In this document: positions 45,607 through 54,933 of the stretch, in pieces
Layout of the letters: every line of letters starts with the position of its first letter
Numbering within the stretch: the first letter of the stretch is position 1
Origin: Lactobacillus laiwuensis
Lineage (GTDB): Bacteria > Bacillota > Bacilli > Lactobacillales > Lactobacillaceae
DNA: 64,000 bases
Direction of reading: 5' to 3'
Assembly: GCF_019972835.1 (NCBI RefSeq)
Contig: NZ_BPPB01000001.1
Location: forward strand, 186,001 to 250,000
Program-made: the position numbers and the translations under genes
Notes under the pieces: model-generated
What the model was told of the DNA's origin: nothing
Database searches by the model: none
The model's input: only the letters and a program-made list of their open reading frames with translations

Positions 45607-45911
45607 TTTGCTAAATGTTTTTTGACAATTCTACTTAATATCTTAGTTGCACCTTTACCAGCCTTATCATCATAATAGGATTGGTAGCGAGTATCTTTAT
45701 CATAGGCATCGACTATTCCTAAATGGATTTTGCTGGAATAATTAGGCATAATAATTCGCAGCCAGTTTTGATGCTTTTTAAAGACATCATCACCCAAGTC
45801 GGCTTCTTTAGAGGGATCTTTAACAATTGCTTGTAAATCTCGTACTAGATCCGCTTCAGTTTGCTTCATTTTATTATATTTCTCTTCAGAGAATTGGCTA
45901 GATTCAGACAT
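45603..45911 (-). CDS. Stand-alone TipAS-domain protein
   Basis: 102 residues, AGGAGG before ATG. The sequence resembles the drug-binding TipAS domain that normally follows a MerR DNA-binding domain: N-terminal FSEEKYNKMKQTEADLV, a WLRIIMPNYSSKIHLGIVDAYDKDTRYQSYYD core, and GATKILSRIVKKHL. The DNA-binding half is missing, and no signal or membrane part is present, so it may sequester antibiotic or act as an antagonist. Minus strand, convergent with pnuC, monocistronic. Confidence 0.7.
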   Translation of the reverse strand: MSESSQFSEEKYNKMKQTEADLVRDLQAIVKDPSKEADLGDDVFKKHQNWLRIIMPNYSSKIHLGIVDAYDKDTRYQSYYDDKAGKGATKILSRIVKKHLAK

Positions 45912-46093
45912 AATTTCCTCCTGTAATTCGTTAAGATACTTAAATAACTATAGCAATAATGTTGCGAAAAATCATGTGTAAATAAATGTTCTATTTATTT
46001 AAATAAAAATATTGTTTTGCATAATTGGTAGAGTTAAGCAAATGCTAAGAAATCTGAAAAATAAAGCGTTATAATTAAGATAGAGGCGAATTG

Positions 46094-46603
46094 ATGATCA
46101 TTTTTGTTTGGGCAGAAGATAAAAAACACCAAATTGGTCTAGATGGACATTTACCTTGGAGTTTGCCTGCTGACTTACACCATTTTAAAAAAATAACCTA
46201 TGGACATCCCATTGTCATGGGGCGAAGAACTTTTATGAGCTTACCTCATATTTTACCTGGCCGTATGCACATTGTTTTGAGTACTAAAAAAGAGCTGAAA
46301 AATAAATTTCACGATGATCAAAGAGTTTTAATATTATCTTCAATCACTGAATTACAAAGTTGGATTGGTAAACACAAAAATCTGGAAATTTGTGTAATTG
46401 GCGGTAATTCGGTTTTTGACGTCTTGAAAAATCAGGTAGATTGCTTAGAAAAAACTGAAATCAAAGCGACTTTTACAGCTGATGTGACGATGGCAAAACT
46501 TAATTATAGCGATTTTAAGCTAGTAAAAAGGGAATTTCATCAGCCTGACAATTTAAATTTTTATCCTTATGAATTTTTAACTTATATGAGAAAGGAGAAA
46601 TAA
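46094..46603 (+). CDS. folA: Dihydrofolate reductase
   Basis: Reduces dihydrofolate to tetrahydrofolate. 169 residues from ATG 46094, six bases after GAGGCGA (the in-frame TTG at 46091 is less likely). Conserved IGLDGHLPWSLPADLHHFK with the catalytic acidic residue in the D-L-H segment, VMGRRTFMSLP for NADPH, and CVIGGNSVFD. Commonly follows thyA; here no thyA is adjacent. The small membrane protein gene at 46605 overlaps its control region. Confidence 0.95.
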   Translation: MIIFVWAEDKKHQIGLDGHLPWSLPADLHHFKKITYGHPIVMGRRTFMSLPHILPGRMHIVLSTKKELKNKFHDDQRVLILSSITELQSWIGKHKNLEICVIGGNSVFDVLKNQVDCLEKTEIKATFTADVTMAKLNYSDFKLVKREFHQPDNLNFYPYEFLTYMRKEK

Positions 46604-46604
46604 C

Positions 46605-46793
46605 ATGAAACAAGTTATTGCTTCTACCGTCGTTTTAATAATTTGTATATTAACTTTGATTAGCAGCTTTTTACTTGCAGAAAACTTAAATCATAATTAT
46701 TGGTGGCAGGTAATTGGAATGGCTATTGTAACCTTTGCCGTGGGACAATATTTTTTAAAAATAATAAAATCATACCAAGCAACTAAAAAATAA
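46605..46793 (+). CDS. Small two-helix membrane protein downstream of folA
   Basis: 62 residues, AAAGGAGAAATAAC before ATG 46605, one base after the folA stop, so cotranscribed. Two hydrophobic stretches (about 4-24 and 34-52) flanked by Lys-rich ends. Not recognised. Translational coupling to folA looks likely. Confidence 0.65.
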   Translation: MKQVIASTVVLIICILTLISSFLLAENLNHNYWWQVIGMAIVTFAVGQYFLKIIKSYQATKK

Positions 46794-46805
46794 TTTATTT
46801 TTTGG

Positions 46806-46833
46806 TTGACAGGAAAATTTTTAGATGTTAAAT
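46806..46833 (+). promoter_or_regulatory. Promoter of the metQNI T-box transcript
   Basis: TTGACA (46806-46811), 16 bp, TTAAAT (46828-46833). Confidence 0.55.
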
Positions 46834-46865
46834 TAATAAACAATTAAATAATTAATACATCTTGA

Positions 46866-47112
46866 AAAGCAGAGTAGCTATTATTTTTACTAATAAAGAG
46901 AGCTGACGTTTGGTGAGAGTCAGTTAGTAAGGTGTAGTGAACATGGGCTTGAAATGATGACTGCTAGTGATATTTAGCTAGTGGCGGAGTTGCATCCGTT
47001 ATGATTGCAAGCTATTGTTAGATAGTTGTTGAGGTTTATTACGTGAGTAATAAGCAAATTAAAGGTGGTAACACGAAGCACTCGTCCTTAGTTTAGGATG
47101 AGTGCTTTTTTT
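46866..47112 (+). promoter_or_regulatory. T-box riboswitch, methionine specifier, before metQNI
   Basis: Senses uncharged tRNA-Met. Stem I opens with AGCAG (near 46869) and closes with CTGCT (46961-46965); its upper part has the GGTGAGAG distal element. The specifier loop GAAATGATGA holds the Met codon ATG at 46954-46956. The T-box core AAAGGTGGTAACACG is at 47061-47075. The terminator GCACTCGTCCT / AGGATGAGTGC followed by seven T lies at 47078-47112; the T-box pairs with its 5' side to form the antiterminator. The methionine transporter genes follow. Confidence 0.93.
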
Positions 47113-47137
47113 ATTGAAAAATTGGGAGGTTTTTCTA

Positions 47138-47989
47138 ATGACTAAAAAGAGTCGCAATATAATTATTGGAGTAATTGCAGCCATTGTAATTATTGCCATT
47201 GCCTGGTTTAGCTTTGGCAAAAAAGCAGATAGCAATCAAAAAAACCATGTTGTTACAGTAGGTATAGTTAGTGAGTCTAAACCGAAAGAGGTTATTTGGG
47301 ATCACGCTGCAGCCTTAGCCAAGAAAAAGTATGGCATAACGATTAAGATCAAGAATTTCACTGATTACAATCAACCAAATAAGGCAGTAAAAAGTGGAGA
47401 CATCGATCTGAATGCATTTCAACATTATGCTTTTCTTAAGGCCTGGAATAAAGCCAATCATGGTGGACTAGTAGCTATCGGACGCACAGATATCAATCCG
47501 ATTAGGTTATATTCAAAGAAATATCATAAATTAAGTGAATTGCCAAAAGGTGCCACAATTGCTGTGCCAAATGATGCAAGTAATGAATCCCGTTCTTTAC
47601 TTGTTTTGAAAAATGCTGGACTTATTACATTACGTAAGGGTAAAGCTCTTGTGACTGTAGCAGATATTGTAAAGAATCCTAAAAACATTAAAGTTAAAGA
47701 AATTAGTGCCGATCAATGTGGCCGGGTTATTAATTCAGTAGAAGCAGCAGTTATTAATAATGACTTTGCTCGTCCTGCTGGTTTAGGTGAAAAACAAACA
47801 ATTTTTGTTGAGCCGGTAAATAGAGATTCTTACCAATGGATAAATATCATTGTTGCTAAAAAAGATCAAGCAAAAAACAAGGATTACCAAGCAGTAGTCA
47901 AATGTTATCAAACTGCTGAGACTAAACGGATTCAAAAGAAATATTATGGCAACATGACTAGAAGTGCTTGGGACATTAAATTGAAGTAA
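47138..47989 (+). CDS. metQ: Methionine ABC transporter substrate-binding protein MetQ
   Basis: 283 residues; start ATG 47138 after GGGAGG, chosen over an in-frame upstream TTG inside the terminator. NlpA family: VVTVGIVSESKPKEVIWDHAA, FTDYNQPNKAVKSGDIDLNAFQHYAFL, GATIAVPNDASNESRSLLVLKNAGLI. The N-terminus has one hydrophobic segment (9-27) but no lipobox Cys; residues up to 200 contain no Cys at all, so it is probably held by an uncleaved anchor, not a lipid. Methionine specificity is supported by the T-box with a Met specifier. Confidence 0.93.
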   Translation: MTKKSRNIIIGVIAAIVIIAIAWFSFGKKADSNQKNHVVTVGIVSESKPKEVIWDHAAALAKKKYGITIKIKNFTDYNQPNKAVKSGDIDLNAFQHYAFLKAWNKANHGGLVAIGRTDINPIRLYSKKYHKLSELPKGATIAVPNDASNESRSLLVLKNAGLITLRKGKALVTVADIVKNPKNIKVKEISADQCGRVINSVEAAVINNDFARPAGLGEKQTIFVEPVNRDSYQWINIIVAKKDQAKNKDYQAVVKCYQTAETKRIQKKYYGNMTRSAWDIKLK

Positions 47990-48016
47990 AAATTCTAATG
48001 ATCGGAGAAGATTGTA

Positions 48017-49081
48017 ATGGGTATTATTGATTTAGAACACGTAAGTGTAGATTTCCCTGATAAAAAAGGCAAAATTGTACAAGCAGTTCATGATGTTAGT
48101 CTAACTGTAGAAAAAGGTGATATTTATGGTGTTGTGGGCTTTTCCGGAGCTGGTAAGTCAACTTTAGTCAGAACAGTCAACCTTTTACAAAAACCAACAG
48201 CCGGCAACATTAAAGTTAATGGAACTGATTTTGTCAAAGACGGCAAGCAGGTAATAGCTAATAAAGATTTACAATTAGCTCGTAGAAAAATCGGTATGAT
48301 TTTTCAAAATTTTAATTTATTAAATGAAATAAGCGTCGTTGACAACGTGTCCTTTGCCCTGAAACATTCTGGATTAAAAGAAAAAGAAATTAAGGAAAAA
48401 TCATTAAAATTATTAGATTTAGTGGATTTAAGAGATAAAGCAAACTTTTATCCGGTGCAACTTTCTGGAGGTCAGCAACAAAGAGTTGCTATTGCCAGAG
48501 CTTTAGCGAATGAACCAGATATTTTGATTTCAGATGAGGCTACTAGTGCACTTGATCCACAAAATACTCTTCAAATTCTGACATTGCTCAAAAAGCTCCA
48601 AAAAGATCTTAACTTAACTATTGTCTTGATAACCCATGAAATGGCGGCTATTAAGAAAGTTTGTAATAAAGTTGCCTTAATGCAGTTTGGACAAATTGTT
48701 GAAAAAGGAAGTTTAAGGGATGTTGTGCTACATCCTAAAAATGATTTGACCAAGAGTTTCGTGGGTGGCTCTTTGGAAGTAATCAACACTTTGAAATCTC
48801 TTAATATTGATAAGCTTGACAATGATAATGAGGCTATTTATCAACTTGTATATAGCATGGCTAATGTCACCAAAACAATTGTTGTTGATTTATACCGTGA
48901 AGTAGGAGTTGAAGCCAGCATGTTATACGGCAATGTTGAATTGCTTGATGATGAGCCAATTGGTACTTTACTTGTTCAAGTCAAAGGAGACAAGACAAAA
49001 CAGCAGGAGACAGCTGCTTATTTAAGAAAAGAAAAAGTTGCTGTCACTCGTTTAAACGAAAAGGGGGATCTATATGAGTAG
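48017..49081 (+). CDS. metN: Methionine ABC transporter ATP-binding protein MetN
   Basis: 354 residues. ATPase domain with Walker [10 protein letters not shown] (about 42-50), Q-loop FQNFNLLNE, signature [15 protein letters not shown], Walker [14 protein letters not shown], then the C-terminal NIL domain (about 265-354), which senses methionine in MetN. Starts 27 bases after metQ. Confidence 0.96.
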   Translation: MGIIDLEHVSVDFPDKKGKIVQAVHDVSLTVEKGDIYGVVGFSGAGKSTLVRTVNLLQKPTAGNIKVNGTDFVKDGKQVIANKDLQLARRKIGMIFQNFNLLNEISVVDNVSFALKHSGLKEKEIKEKSLKLLDLVDLRDKANFYPVQLSGGQQQRVAIARALANEPDILISDEATSALDPQNTLQILTLLKKLQKDLNLTIVLITHEMAAIKKVCNKVALMQFGQIVEKGSLRDVVLHPKNDLTKSFVGGSLEVINTLKSLNIDKLDNDNEAIYQLVYSMANVTKTIVVDLYREVGVEASMLYGNVELLDDEPIGTLLVQVKGDKTKQQETAAYLRKEKVAVTRLNEKGDLYE

Positions 49082-49775
49082 TTGGTTTAGCAAAGTTTTT
49101 CCCAATGTTGTGCAATTAGGTTGGCTGGGAGACACTGGCTGGGGCACTAGCATTATTCAAACTCTGTATATGACTTTTTGGGCCGGAATTTTTGGCGGCA
49201 TTCTTGGGATGGTTTTTGGTATTGTTTTAGTCTTAACCAAAAGTGACGGTATCAGGCCTAATAAATTTTGGTTTAACCTTTGTGATAAAATTGTTTCAAT
49301 TTTTAGAGCAATTCCGTTTATTATTTTACTGGCATTCATCGCTCCAGTAACACAAAAAATTGTAGGTACCCAAATCGGTATTCAAGCAGCGTTAGTTCCT
49401 CTGACACTAGGTTGTTTCCCATTTTATGCACGTCAAGTTCAAGTAGCACTAGAAAGTGTGGATCACGGCAAAATTGAAGCAGCACAGAGTTTAGGCGCTA
49501 CGATTTGGGACATCATATTTAGTGTTTATTTAAATGAAGCCAGATCAGAACTTGCTCGTGTTTCTACTGTAACAATTATCAGTCTAATTGGTTTGACTGC
49601 AATGGCAGGAGCTATAGGTGCCGGTGGACTAGGTAATACTGCAATTTCATACGGATATAATCGTTTTAATAATGACGTAACACTTATTGCGACAGTTTTA
49701 GTTATTATTTTAATATTTATTGTTCAAGTCATTGGTGACTTTTTTGCCAACAGATTGAATCATCAAAATCGCTAA
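49074..49775 (+). CDS. metI: Methionine ABC transporter permease MetI
   Basis: 233 residues with five membrane segments; overlaps metN by 8 bases behind AAGGGGGA. Permease signature region: [46 protein letters not shown] includes the EAA loop. Completes the metQ-metN-metI operon under the T-box. Confidence 0.96.
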   Translation: MSSWFSKVFPNVVQLGWLGDTGWGTSIIQTLYMTFWAGIFGGILGMVFGIVLVLTKSDGIRPNKFWFNLCDKIVSIFRAIPFIILLAFIAPVTQKIVGTQIGIQAALVPLTLGCFPFYARQVQVALESVDHGKIEAAQSLGATIWDIIFSVYLNEARSELARVSTVTIISLIGLTAMAGAIGAGGLGNTAISYGYNRFNNDVTLIATVLVIILIFIVQVIGDFFANRLNHQNR

Positions 49776-49793
49776 AAATTTTAAAACAAAATA

Positions 49794-49823
49794 AAAACAA
49801 CGAGTTAAAACTCGTTGTTTTTT
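49794..49823. terminator. Bidirectional terminator between metI and hup
   Basis: Perfect 13-bp stem AAAACAACGAGTT / AACTCGTTGTTTT with 2 loop bases or an open top, then T-run. Confidence 0.92.
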
Positions 49824-49840
49824 CGTATTTAATTGTAGAA

Positions 49841-50122
49841 TTATTTAACTGCGTCCTTCAATGCTTTACCAGGCTTGAATGCCGGTACTTTTGTTGCAGG
49901 AATCGTTAAAGTTTTACCAGTTTGTGGGTTTCTACCTTTTCTAGCTGCACGATTACGTACTTCAAAAGAGCCAAAACCTATGATTTGTACTTTTTCGCCT
50001 TTAGCCAAGTTATCCTTGATTGATTCGATTAAAGCATCGATAACTTTTTCTGCATCTTTTTGTTTAAGATCTGTCTTTGCTGAAACTTCTTTAGTAAGTT
50101 CAGACTTGTTAATTGAAGCCAT
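49841..50122 (-). CDS. hup: DNA-binding protein HU
   Basis: Nucleoid histone-like protein, 93 residues. [27 protein letters not shown] at the N-terminus, [22 protein letters not shown] and [19 protein letters not shown], all standard HU. AGAGAAG ribosome site on the minus strand. Single gene with shared terminator. Confidence 0.97.
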   Translation of the reverse strand: MASINKSELTKEVSAKTDLKQKDAEKVIDALIESIKDNLAKGEKVQIIGFGSFEVRNRAARKGRNPQTGKTLTIPATKVPAFKPGKALKDAVK

Positions 50123-50283
50123 AATTCTTCTCTTTTCTATAAAAAATATTACACATCCAATGCTATTAAATAGTTTGTATTTTTTCTATACCAATCCACC
50201 TAAAGCATTGTGTCGCTTGATATTCGGCAACTTTTATTATTTTAGCACACATATAGCTACCTTCAACAGTAAAAAGCTAAATG

Positions 50284-51144
50284 TTAGGTTAATTTTTGTT
50301 GTTTTAACAAGCGGTTGACCATTTGCAGGTAATTAAGGTAAAGGGGTTTAAACCGAGAATGTTTCTCCTTTTGCCAGGGCTTAGGTTTACCACAAAAATG
50401 TAAAATTGACGTGTTTTTCATGACCCACTCAGTATTTATTTCACCTGTGCTTCTTGTTAAGTAAACTGAGAAAGCTCTGGCATCGTAGTTCCAGCGCGTT
50501 TCCGGAATTTTTAAAATATCTTCGCCATATAGATAATTGAGAATATCTTGGTCTGGCAAAATTAAAGTATCATGATGCTCTTCAATTGCCTGGGTAATTT
50601 CTTCAATTTTAATTTTTGTACGCATTTGATCCAAATCCATCAACATTATTCCTGAGTTAAAGTATCCCGTTGATGTACCCAGCCTGATATTATTGATTGA
50701 ACTCATAATGTCTGTTAGCCCTTCATGAACGGAAGCCGCAAACATTTTACCTTCAAGGTCTAATTCCCATAAAGGCACTATTGAGTTAATAACTAAAATG
50801 TCTGGATCAAGGTAGATAATTCGATGTAGATCTGCCGGCAAAATTCTACTCGAGAGTAATCTGAAATACATTTCCTTGGGATAATCATGCAAGTTGAGTA
50901 ATGAATCAGGAAATTTAATATTCTTGTTCATGGTAAGGGTGGCTACCTTAATTCCTATTTTTTCGCCAAATTTTTTTAATTTGTTCAGAGCATGCTGGTT
51001 GATGTTATCGTAAATTAGCCAGACATGAAACTCTTCAGTCATATTGTTAAGCCTAAGAGAATACATCATAACTTCGAGTGGTTTGATATAATTTTGGTCT
51101 ATAGTGACCAGTATTTCAATTGGTTCTTTTTGCGACTTTTTCAT
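50284..51144 (-). CDS. Glycosyltransferase family 8 protein
   Basis: 286 residues, cytoplasmic, GT-A fold. N-terminal IEILVTIDQNYIKPLEVMMYSL, metal-binding DxD in IIYLDPDILVI (about 107-115), and FNSGIMLMDLDQ. This is the LgtC/GspA type that uses UDP-galactose or UDP-glucose, here probably for cell-wall polysaccharide or glycoprotein decoration. Minus strand between hup and the SLAP-like gene. Acceptor unknown. Confidence 0.88.
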   Translation of the reverse strand: MKKSQKEPIEILVTIDQNYIKPLEVMMYSLRLNNMTEEFHVWLIYDNINQHALNKLKKFGEKIGIKVATLTMNKNIKFPDSLLNLHDYPKEMYFRLLSSRILPADLHRIIYLDPDILVINSIVPLWELDLEGKMFAASVHEGLTDIMSSINNIRLGTSTGYFNSGIMLMDLDQMRTKIKIEEITQAIEEHHDTLILPDQDILNYLYGEDILKIPETRWNYDARAFSVYLTRSTGEINTEWVMKNTSILHFCGKPKPWQKEKHSRFKPLYLNYLQMVNRLLKQQKLT

Positions 51145-51350
51145 GAAGTTCTTCCTTTAACAACATTTTTGTGTTTTCACTATTTCTTAGTATAAAGCAA
51201 AAGTATGTTATATACCTCATAATATAAGTTGTAAAAAAACTAAAAACCATAAATATAGAACGTAAAGTAATTGTTTTGTTTTTGTAAAAGAAATTATTTA
51301 TTCAAAGTAGTAGAATGTATATAAATAAGTTTTAACAATGAGGTGTCAAC

Positions 51351-52076
51351 ATGAAGAAAAAACTACTCTTAAGTGTAGCTGGAGTCGCATCTTTGACTTT
51401 GGGATTGAGTGTAACTAAGCCAGTGCTCGCCGCAGATACTCCTGCAGCAACCACCAATCAAAGTCAGACTAATACTACAACATCTAATACTACGAACGGA
51501 GATTCAAACACGTCAAATACTACTGACCAAAGTAAAACCAATAATGGACAATCTAATACAACTAACAGTACAAATAATCCTGCTACTGCAGATACTGACA
51601 AAAAGCCTAAGAAAAATAATACTAATTCAAATAATGCGATAAAATATTTAGGCAAAACTGTCAAATTAAAGAGAAATGCCTATATATTTGACAGTAAGGG
51701 TAAAAGAATTAAAAACAAAAAACTGAAAAAAGGAACAATTCTTTCAATTACGGGTTTTACCACAGTTAAAAATAAGAGTTACTTGCAAATATCATTAAAT
51801 GGCAAGAAAACTAAGAAGAAAGAATACGTAAAGCCAGGTAATGTAAAGCTTTTTAAAGTTGCCAGCTACAAGGTAAAACGCAACGCTAAAGTATACAATA
51901 GCAAAGGCAAGCTTCTGGTAAAAGGAAATAAATATTCATACGTTAAAAAAGGTACAACAGTTTTTGTCTATAGTACCAAGAAGATCAAAGGTAAAAAGTT
52001 AGTAGGAATATCTGAAACACAGTTTTTAAAATGGTCTGATTTAGTTCATAAGACTGGTAAAGCAGTCATTAAATAA
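51351..52076 (+). CDS. Secreted protein with two SLAP-like repeats
   Basis: 241 residues. Signal peptide (1-27, cleavage after VLA), then a Thr/Asn/Ser-rich disordered stretch (about 30-95), then two repeats of a small domain opening with KLKRNAYIFDSKGK (105-118) and KVKRNAKVYNSKGK (174-187). These resemble the lactobacillus surface-layer (SLAP) wall-binding domain, very basic and aromatic-poor. It likely sits non-covalently on the cell wall. Ribosome site GAGGTG. Monocistronic. Confidence 0.82.
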   Translation: MKKKLLLSVAGVASLTLGLSVTKPVLAADTPAATTNQSQTNTTTSNTTNGDSNTSNTTDQSKTNNGQSNTTNSTNNPATADTDKKPKKNNTNSNNAIKYLGKTVKLKRNAYIFDSKGKRIKNKKLKKGTILSITGFTTVKNKSYLQISLNGKKTKKKEYVKPGNVKLFKVASYKVKRNAKVYNSKGKLLVKGNKYSYVKKGTTVFVYSTKKIKGKKLVGISETQFLKWSDLVHKTGKAVIK

Positions 52077-52107
52077 TTGCGTTTTGTTTTTTTTAGGAGG
52101 CATACAA

Positions 52108-52590
52108 ATGACTGATCCTGTTTTAAAGAGAGTAGCTGTCAGAAAATATACGACTGAAAAAGTTGCTCAAGATGATATTGATAAGTTGATCAATGCTTTT
52201 CAAGCATCTCCTTGTGGCATGCATCAAACTGATGTGATGCAGATGACAGTGGTTGAAGATGAAAAATTATTATCACAAATAGAACAAGTTACAAGTAACG
52301 CTTGCTATAATGCTCCTTTATTATTTGTCATTAATGTCAAAAAGAACAATGAGTTTGGTGAAAGAGACGCTTCTGTTGCTGCAGAAAACATAATGGTAGA
52401 GGCCGCAGAACTCAACTTGGGTTCGGTTTATCTAATGAATGCAGCAAGCGTGCTCAATTCTGCTAAAAACTTGGAAGAGAAGTTAGGTCTTCCGCAAAAT
52501 TTTGAAACTTGTGTCATTGTTGCCTGCGGTCACGCTGCAGAACATCCCAATGCTGATAGATCTTCCAGGTATAAGGTTATAAGAAAGTAA
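52108..52590 (+). CDS. Nitroreductase-family flavoprotein
   Basis: 160 residues from ATG 52108 behind AGGAGG (the in-frame TTG at 52084 precedes that site). FMN-binding opening RVAVRKYTTEKVAQDDI, ASPCGMHQTDVMQM, and an NADH/FMN segment AAENIMVEAAELNLGSVYL. Shorter than classical nitroreductases (about 200), so a small-type member. Substrate unknown. Confidence 0.85.
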   Translation: MTDPVLKRVAVRKYTTEKVAQDDIDKLINAFQASPCGMHQTDVMQMTVVEDEKLLSQIEQVTSNACYNAPLLFVINVKKNNEFGERDASVAAENIMVEAAELNLGSVYLMNAASVLNSAKNLEEKLGLPQNFETCVIVACGHAAEHPNADRSSRYKVIRK

Positions 52591-52717
52591 TATTGTTTTG
52601 TAGTTGTGTCTTAAACTTTAGCCACACTTTTATTGATGAAGGTGTACTAAAGTTTTTTATTTTGAACAAAATATTTAATTTATTGCAACACAAATGGTTT
52701 ATATAAATGTTACTTGG

Positions 52718-52723
52718 TATAAT
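52718..52723 (+). promoter_or_regulatory. Promoter of the dhaKLM operon
   Basis: TATAAT at 52718-52723 with extended TGG; the -35 region is weak. Confidence 0.6.
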
Positions 52724-52728
52724 AATTA

Positions 52729-52742
52729 TGTAAGCGTTACAT
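52729..52742 (+). promoter_or_regulatory. cre site upstream of dhaK
   Basis: TGTAAGCGTTACAT, nearly symmetric, 13 of 14 to the CcpA consensus, located just after the -10 box, a repressing position. Confidence 0.75.
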
Positions 52743-52766
52743 TTATTTACTGAAGGAGCTAATTAC

Positions 52767-53762
52767 ATGAAAAAAATTATTAATGATCCTGCTAATGTTG
52801 TACCAGAAATGGTTAAAGGTATGGTGAGATCTTATCCACAATTTATAACTAAAATAGAAGATGCTGAAGCTGTGATGAGAGCAGATAAGGAATCAATGAC
52901 TGGTAAAGTAGGCATTGTCAGTGGGGGAGGCTCTGGCCACGAACCTACTCATGCTGGTTTTGTAGGTAAAGGGATGTTGAGTGCAGCTGTTTGCGGAGAA
53001 GTGTTTACATCCCCAACGCCGGATCAAATATACGCGGCCATCAAAGCAGTTGACCAAGGTCAAGGTGTCTTTTTAGTAATTAAAAATTATTCGGGAGATG
53101 TCATGAACTTCGATATGGCAAAAGATATGGCTGATATGGACAACATCAAAGTTAAATCAATTGTGGTGGATGATGATATTGCTGTTGAAAACAGTACTTT
53201 TACGCAAGGTAGACGTGGTGTAGCCGGTACTTTGTTTATGCATAAGATACTTGGCGCCATGGCTCAAAACGGTGCGAGTTTAGACGAAATTGATGCAGCA
53301 GCCAAAAAAGTTTTGCCTAATATTAAAACAATTGCAGTAGCCTTATCAGCTGCTACCAATCCCGAAACAGGCAAACCTGGTTTTGTTTTAAAAGAAGATG
53401 AAATTGAATATGGAGTTGGCATTCATTCAGAACCTGGTTACCGGCGTGAAAAAATTAAGCCTGCTAAAGACTTGGTATCTGAATTGGTAGGAAAATTAAA
53501 TGATGAAATGCATCTAGATCACAACAAGAAATATGCGGTATTGGTTAATGGCATGGGTGCAACTCCACTAATGGAACAATACATTTTTAGCAACGACTTG
53601 CTTGATAAATTGGCAGCGATTGATGTTAAACCAGCTTTTATGAAAGTTGGTAATTACATGACCTCACTAGATATGGCTGGTATTTCGCTCACGTTTTTTG
53701 AAATAGCTGACGAAAAGTGGCTTGATTATCTTAATCAACCAGTTGAAACGATAGCTTGGTAA
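52767..53762 (+). CDS. dhaK: Dihydroxyacetone kinase, substrate-binding subunit DhaK
   Basis: 331 residues, AAGGAG before ATG 52767. Binds dihydroxyacetone through a hemiaminal bond to His in GIHSEPG (about 217-223). Other family blocks: GGGSGHEPTHAGFVGKGMLSAAVCGEVFTSPTPDQI and KNYSGDVMNFDMA. With DhaL and DhaM it forms the PTS-dependent kinase that makes dihydroxyacetone phosphate. A cre site suggests repression by preferred sugars. Confidence 0.95.
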   Translation: MKKIINDPANVVPEMVKGMVRSYPQFITKIEDAEAVMRADKESMTGKVGIVSGGGSGHEPTHAGFVGKGMLSAAVCGEVFTSPTPDQIYAAIKAVDQGQGVFLVIKNYSGDVMNFDMAKDMADMDNIKVKSIVVDDDIAVENSTFTQGRRGVAGTLFMHKILGAMAQNGASLDEIDAAAKKVLPNIKTIAVALSAATNPETGKPGFVLKEDEIEYGVGIHSEPGYRREKIKPAKDLVSELVGKLNDEMHLDHNKKYAVLVNGMGATPLMEQYIFSNDLLDKLAAIDVKPAFMKVGNYMTSLDMAGISLTFFEIADEKWLDYLNQPVETIAW

Positions 53763-53778
53763 GAAGAAGGGTAATAAT

Positions 53779-54363
53779 ATGGGATTAACGGTTAAAAATG
53801 TAGTTGAATGGATTAATAAATTTTCCGCTAAAATTGAGCAGAATAAGCAATTCTTAAGCGATTTAGATACCGCTATAGGTGATGGAGATCATGGCTTTAA
53901 TATGAGTCGGGGCATGACGGCAGTCAGTCAAAAACTGAATAAAGAACCCGAAACAATTACCGATGCTTTTAAACAAATTGCAATGACTCTTATTTCTACT
54001 GTTGGTGGAGCATCAGGTCCATTATATGGTACAGCTTTTTTAGAGATGGCCAAGAAAAGCGCTACTAGCGATGATATTGGTGAATTACTGGATGCTGCAT
54101 TAGCTGGTATTAAAAAACGTGGCGGTGCTGAACCCGGAGACAAAACAATGGTTGATGTTTGGTCAGTGCTCGTACCTGAAGTAAAAGCACACAAGTTAAC
54201 GCAAGAAAAAATTGATTCTGCTGTAGCTGCGACTAAAGGTTTAGTTGCTAAAAAGGGTCGTGCTTCATATTTAGGAGAGAGGTCAAAAGGTCATATTGAC
54301 CCCGGCTCACAATCTAGCGGCTATCTCTTTGAGGCTTTAGTGGAAACTGAAGGTATACTATGA
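53779..54363 (+). CDS. dhaL: Dihydroxyacetone kinase, ADP-binding subunit DhaL
   Basis: 194 residues, 16 bases after dhaK. Holds the ADP cofactor that is rephosphorylated by DhaM: DLDTAIGDGDHGFNMSRGM (metal-binding Asp residues), GGASGPLYGTAFLEM, and RGGAEPGDKTMVDVW, typical DhaL. Overlaps dhaM by 4 bases (ATGA). Confidence 0.95.
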   Translation: MGLTVKNVVEWINKFSAKIEQNKQFLSDLDTAIGDGDHGFNMSRGMTAVSQKLNKEPETITDAFKQIAMTLISTVGGASGPLYGTAFLEMAKKSATSDDIGELLDAALAGIKKRGGAEPGDKTMVDVWSVLVPEVKAHKLTQEKIDSAVAATKGLVAKKGRASYLGERSKGHIDPGSQSSGYLFEALVETEGIL

Positions 54364-54731
54364 GTTTAGGCATTACGTTGGTATCACATGTTCCCGCAAT
54401 ACCCACAGGACTGACTAAACTTTTAGAGCAAGTTGCAAAAGATGTATCAATCACATCTGCTGGCGGAACAAATGAAGAAGATATAGGTACCAGTATGGAT
54501 AAAGTTTTGCAAGCTTTTTCAGATAATAAAGCTGATGAAATTTTGGCTTTTTATGATTTAGGCAGTGCCAAAATGAATATTGAATTGGCTACTGAAATGA
54601 CATCTAAAAAAATTCACTTGTATGATGTGGCTTTTATCGAAGGAGCATATACAGCAGCTACTCTGATTGAAGCTGGAGTTAATTTAACTGAAATAGAAAA
54701 GCAACTTGAGTGCTTAAAAATAAAAAAATAG
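54360..54731 (+). CDS. dhaM: Dihydroxyacetone kinase phosphotransfer subunit DhaM
   Basis: 123 residues, the short EIIA-Man-like form, without the HPr and EI-like domains found in longer DhaM. Starts SLGITLVSHVP with the likely phosphorylated His at residue 10; SAGGTNEEDIGTSMDKV and FYDLGSAKMNIELA follow. Takes phosphate from HPr of the PTS. Confidence 0.92.
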   Translation: MSLGITLVSHVPAIPTGLTKLLEQVAKDVSITSAGGTNEEDIGTSMDKVLQAFSDNKADEILAFYDLGSAKMNIELATEMTSKKIHLYDVAFIEGAYTAATLIEAGVNLTEIEKQLECLKIKK

Positions 54732-54933
54732 TTTGAAGACGATATATTCTTCGGTTTTGTCCTAATTTTTGAGGGCAGATCAAATTTCATGGTTAACTTT
54801 CTTAATTAAAATAACGGATACAAAAATATAACAAAAATTTTTAAGAAATAAAATACAAACTTCCTAGAAGCAAGAATATTAAATAACAATTATTTAAAAA
54901 AGAATGCACGTATCATTTTATTTAAAGAAAGGG

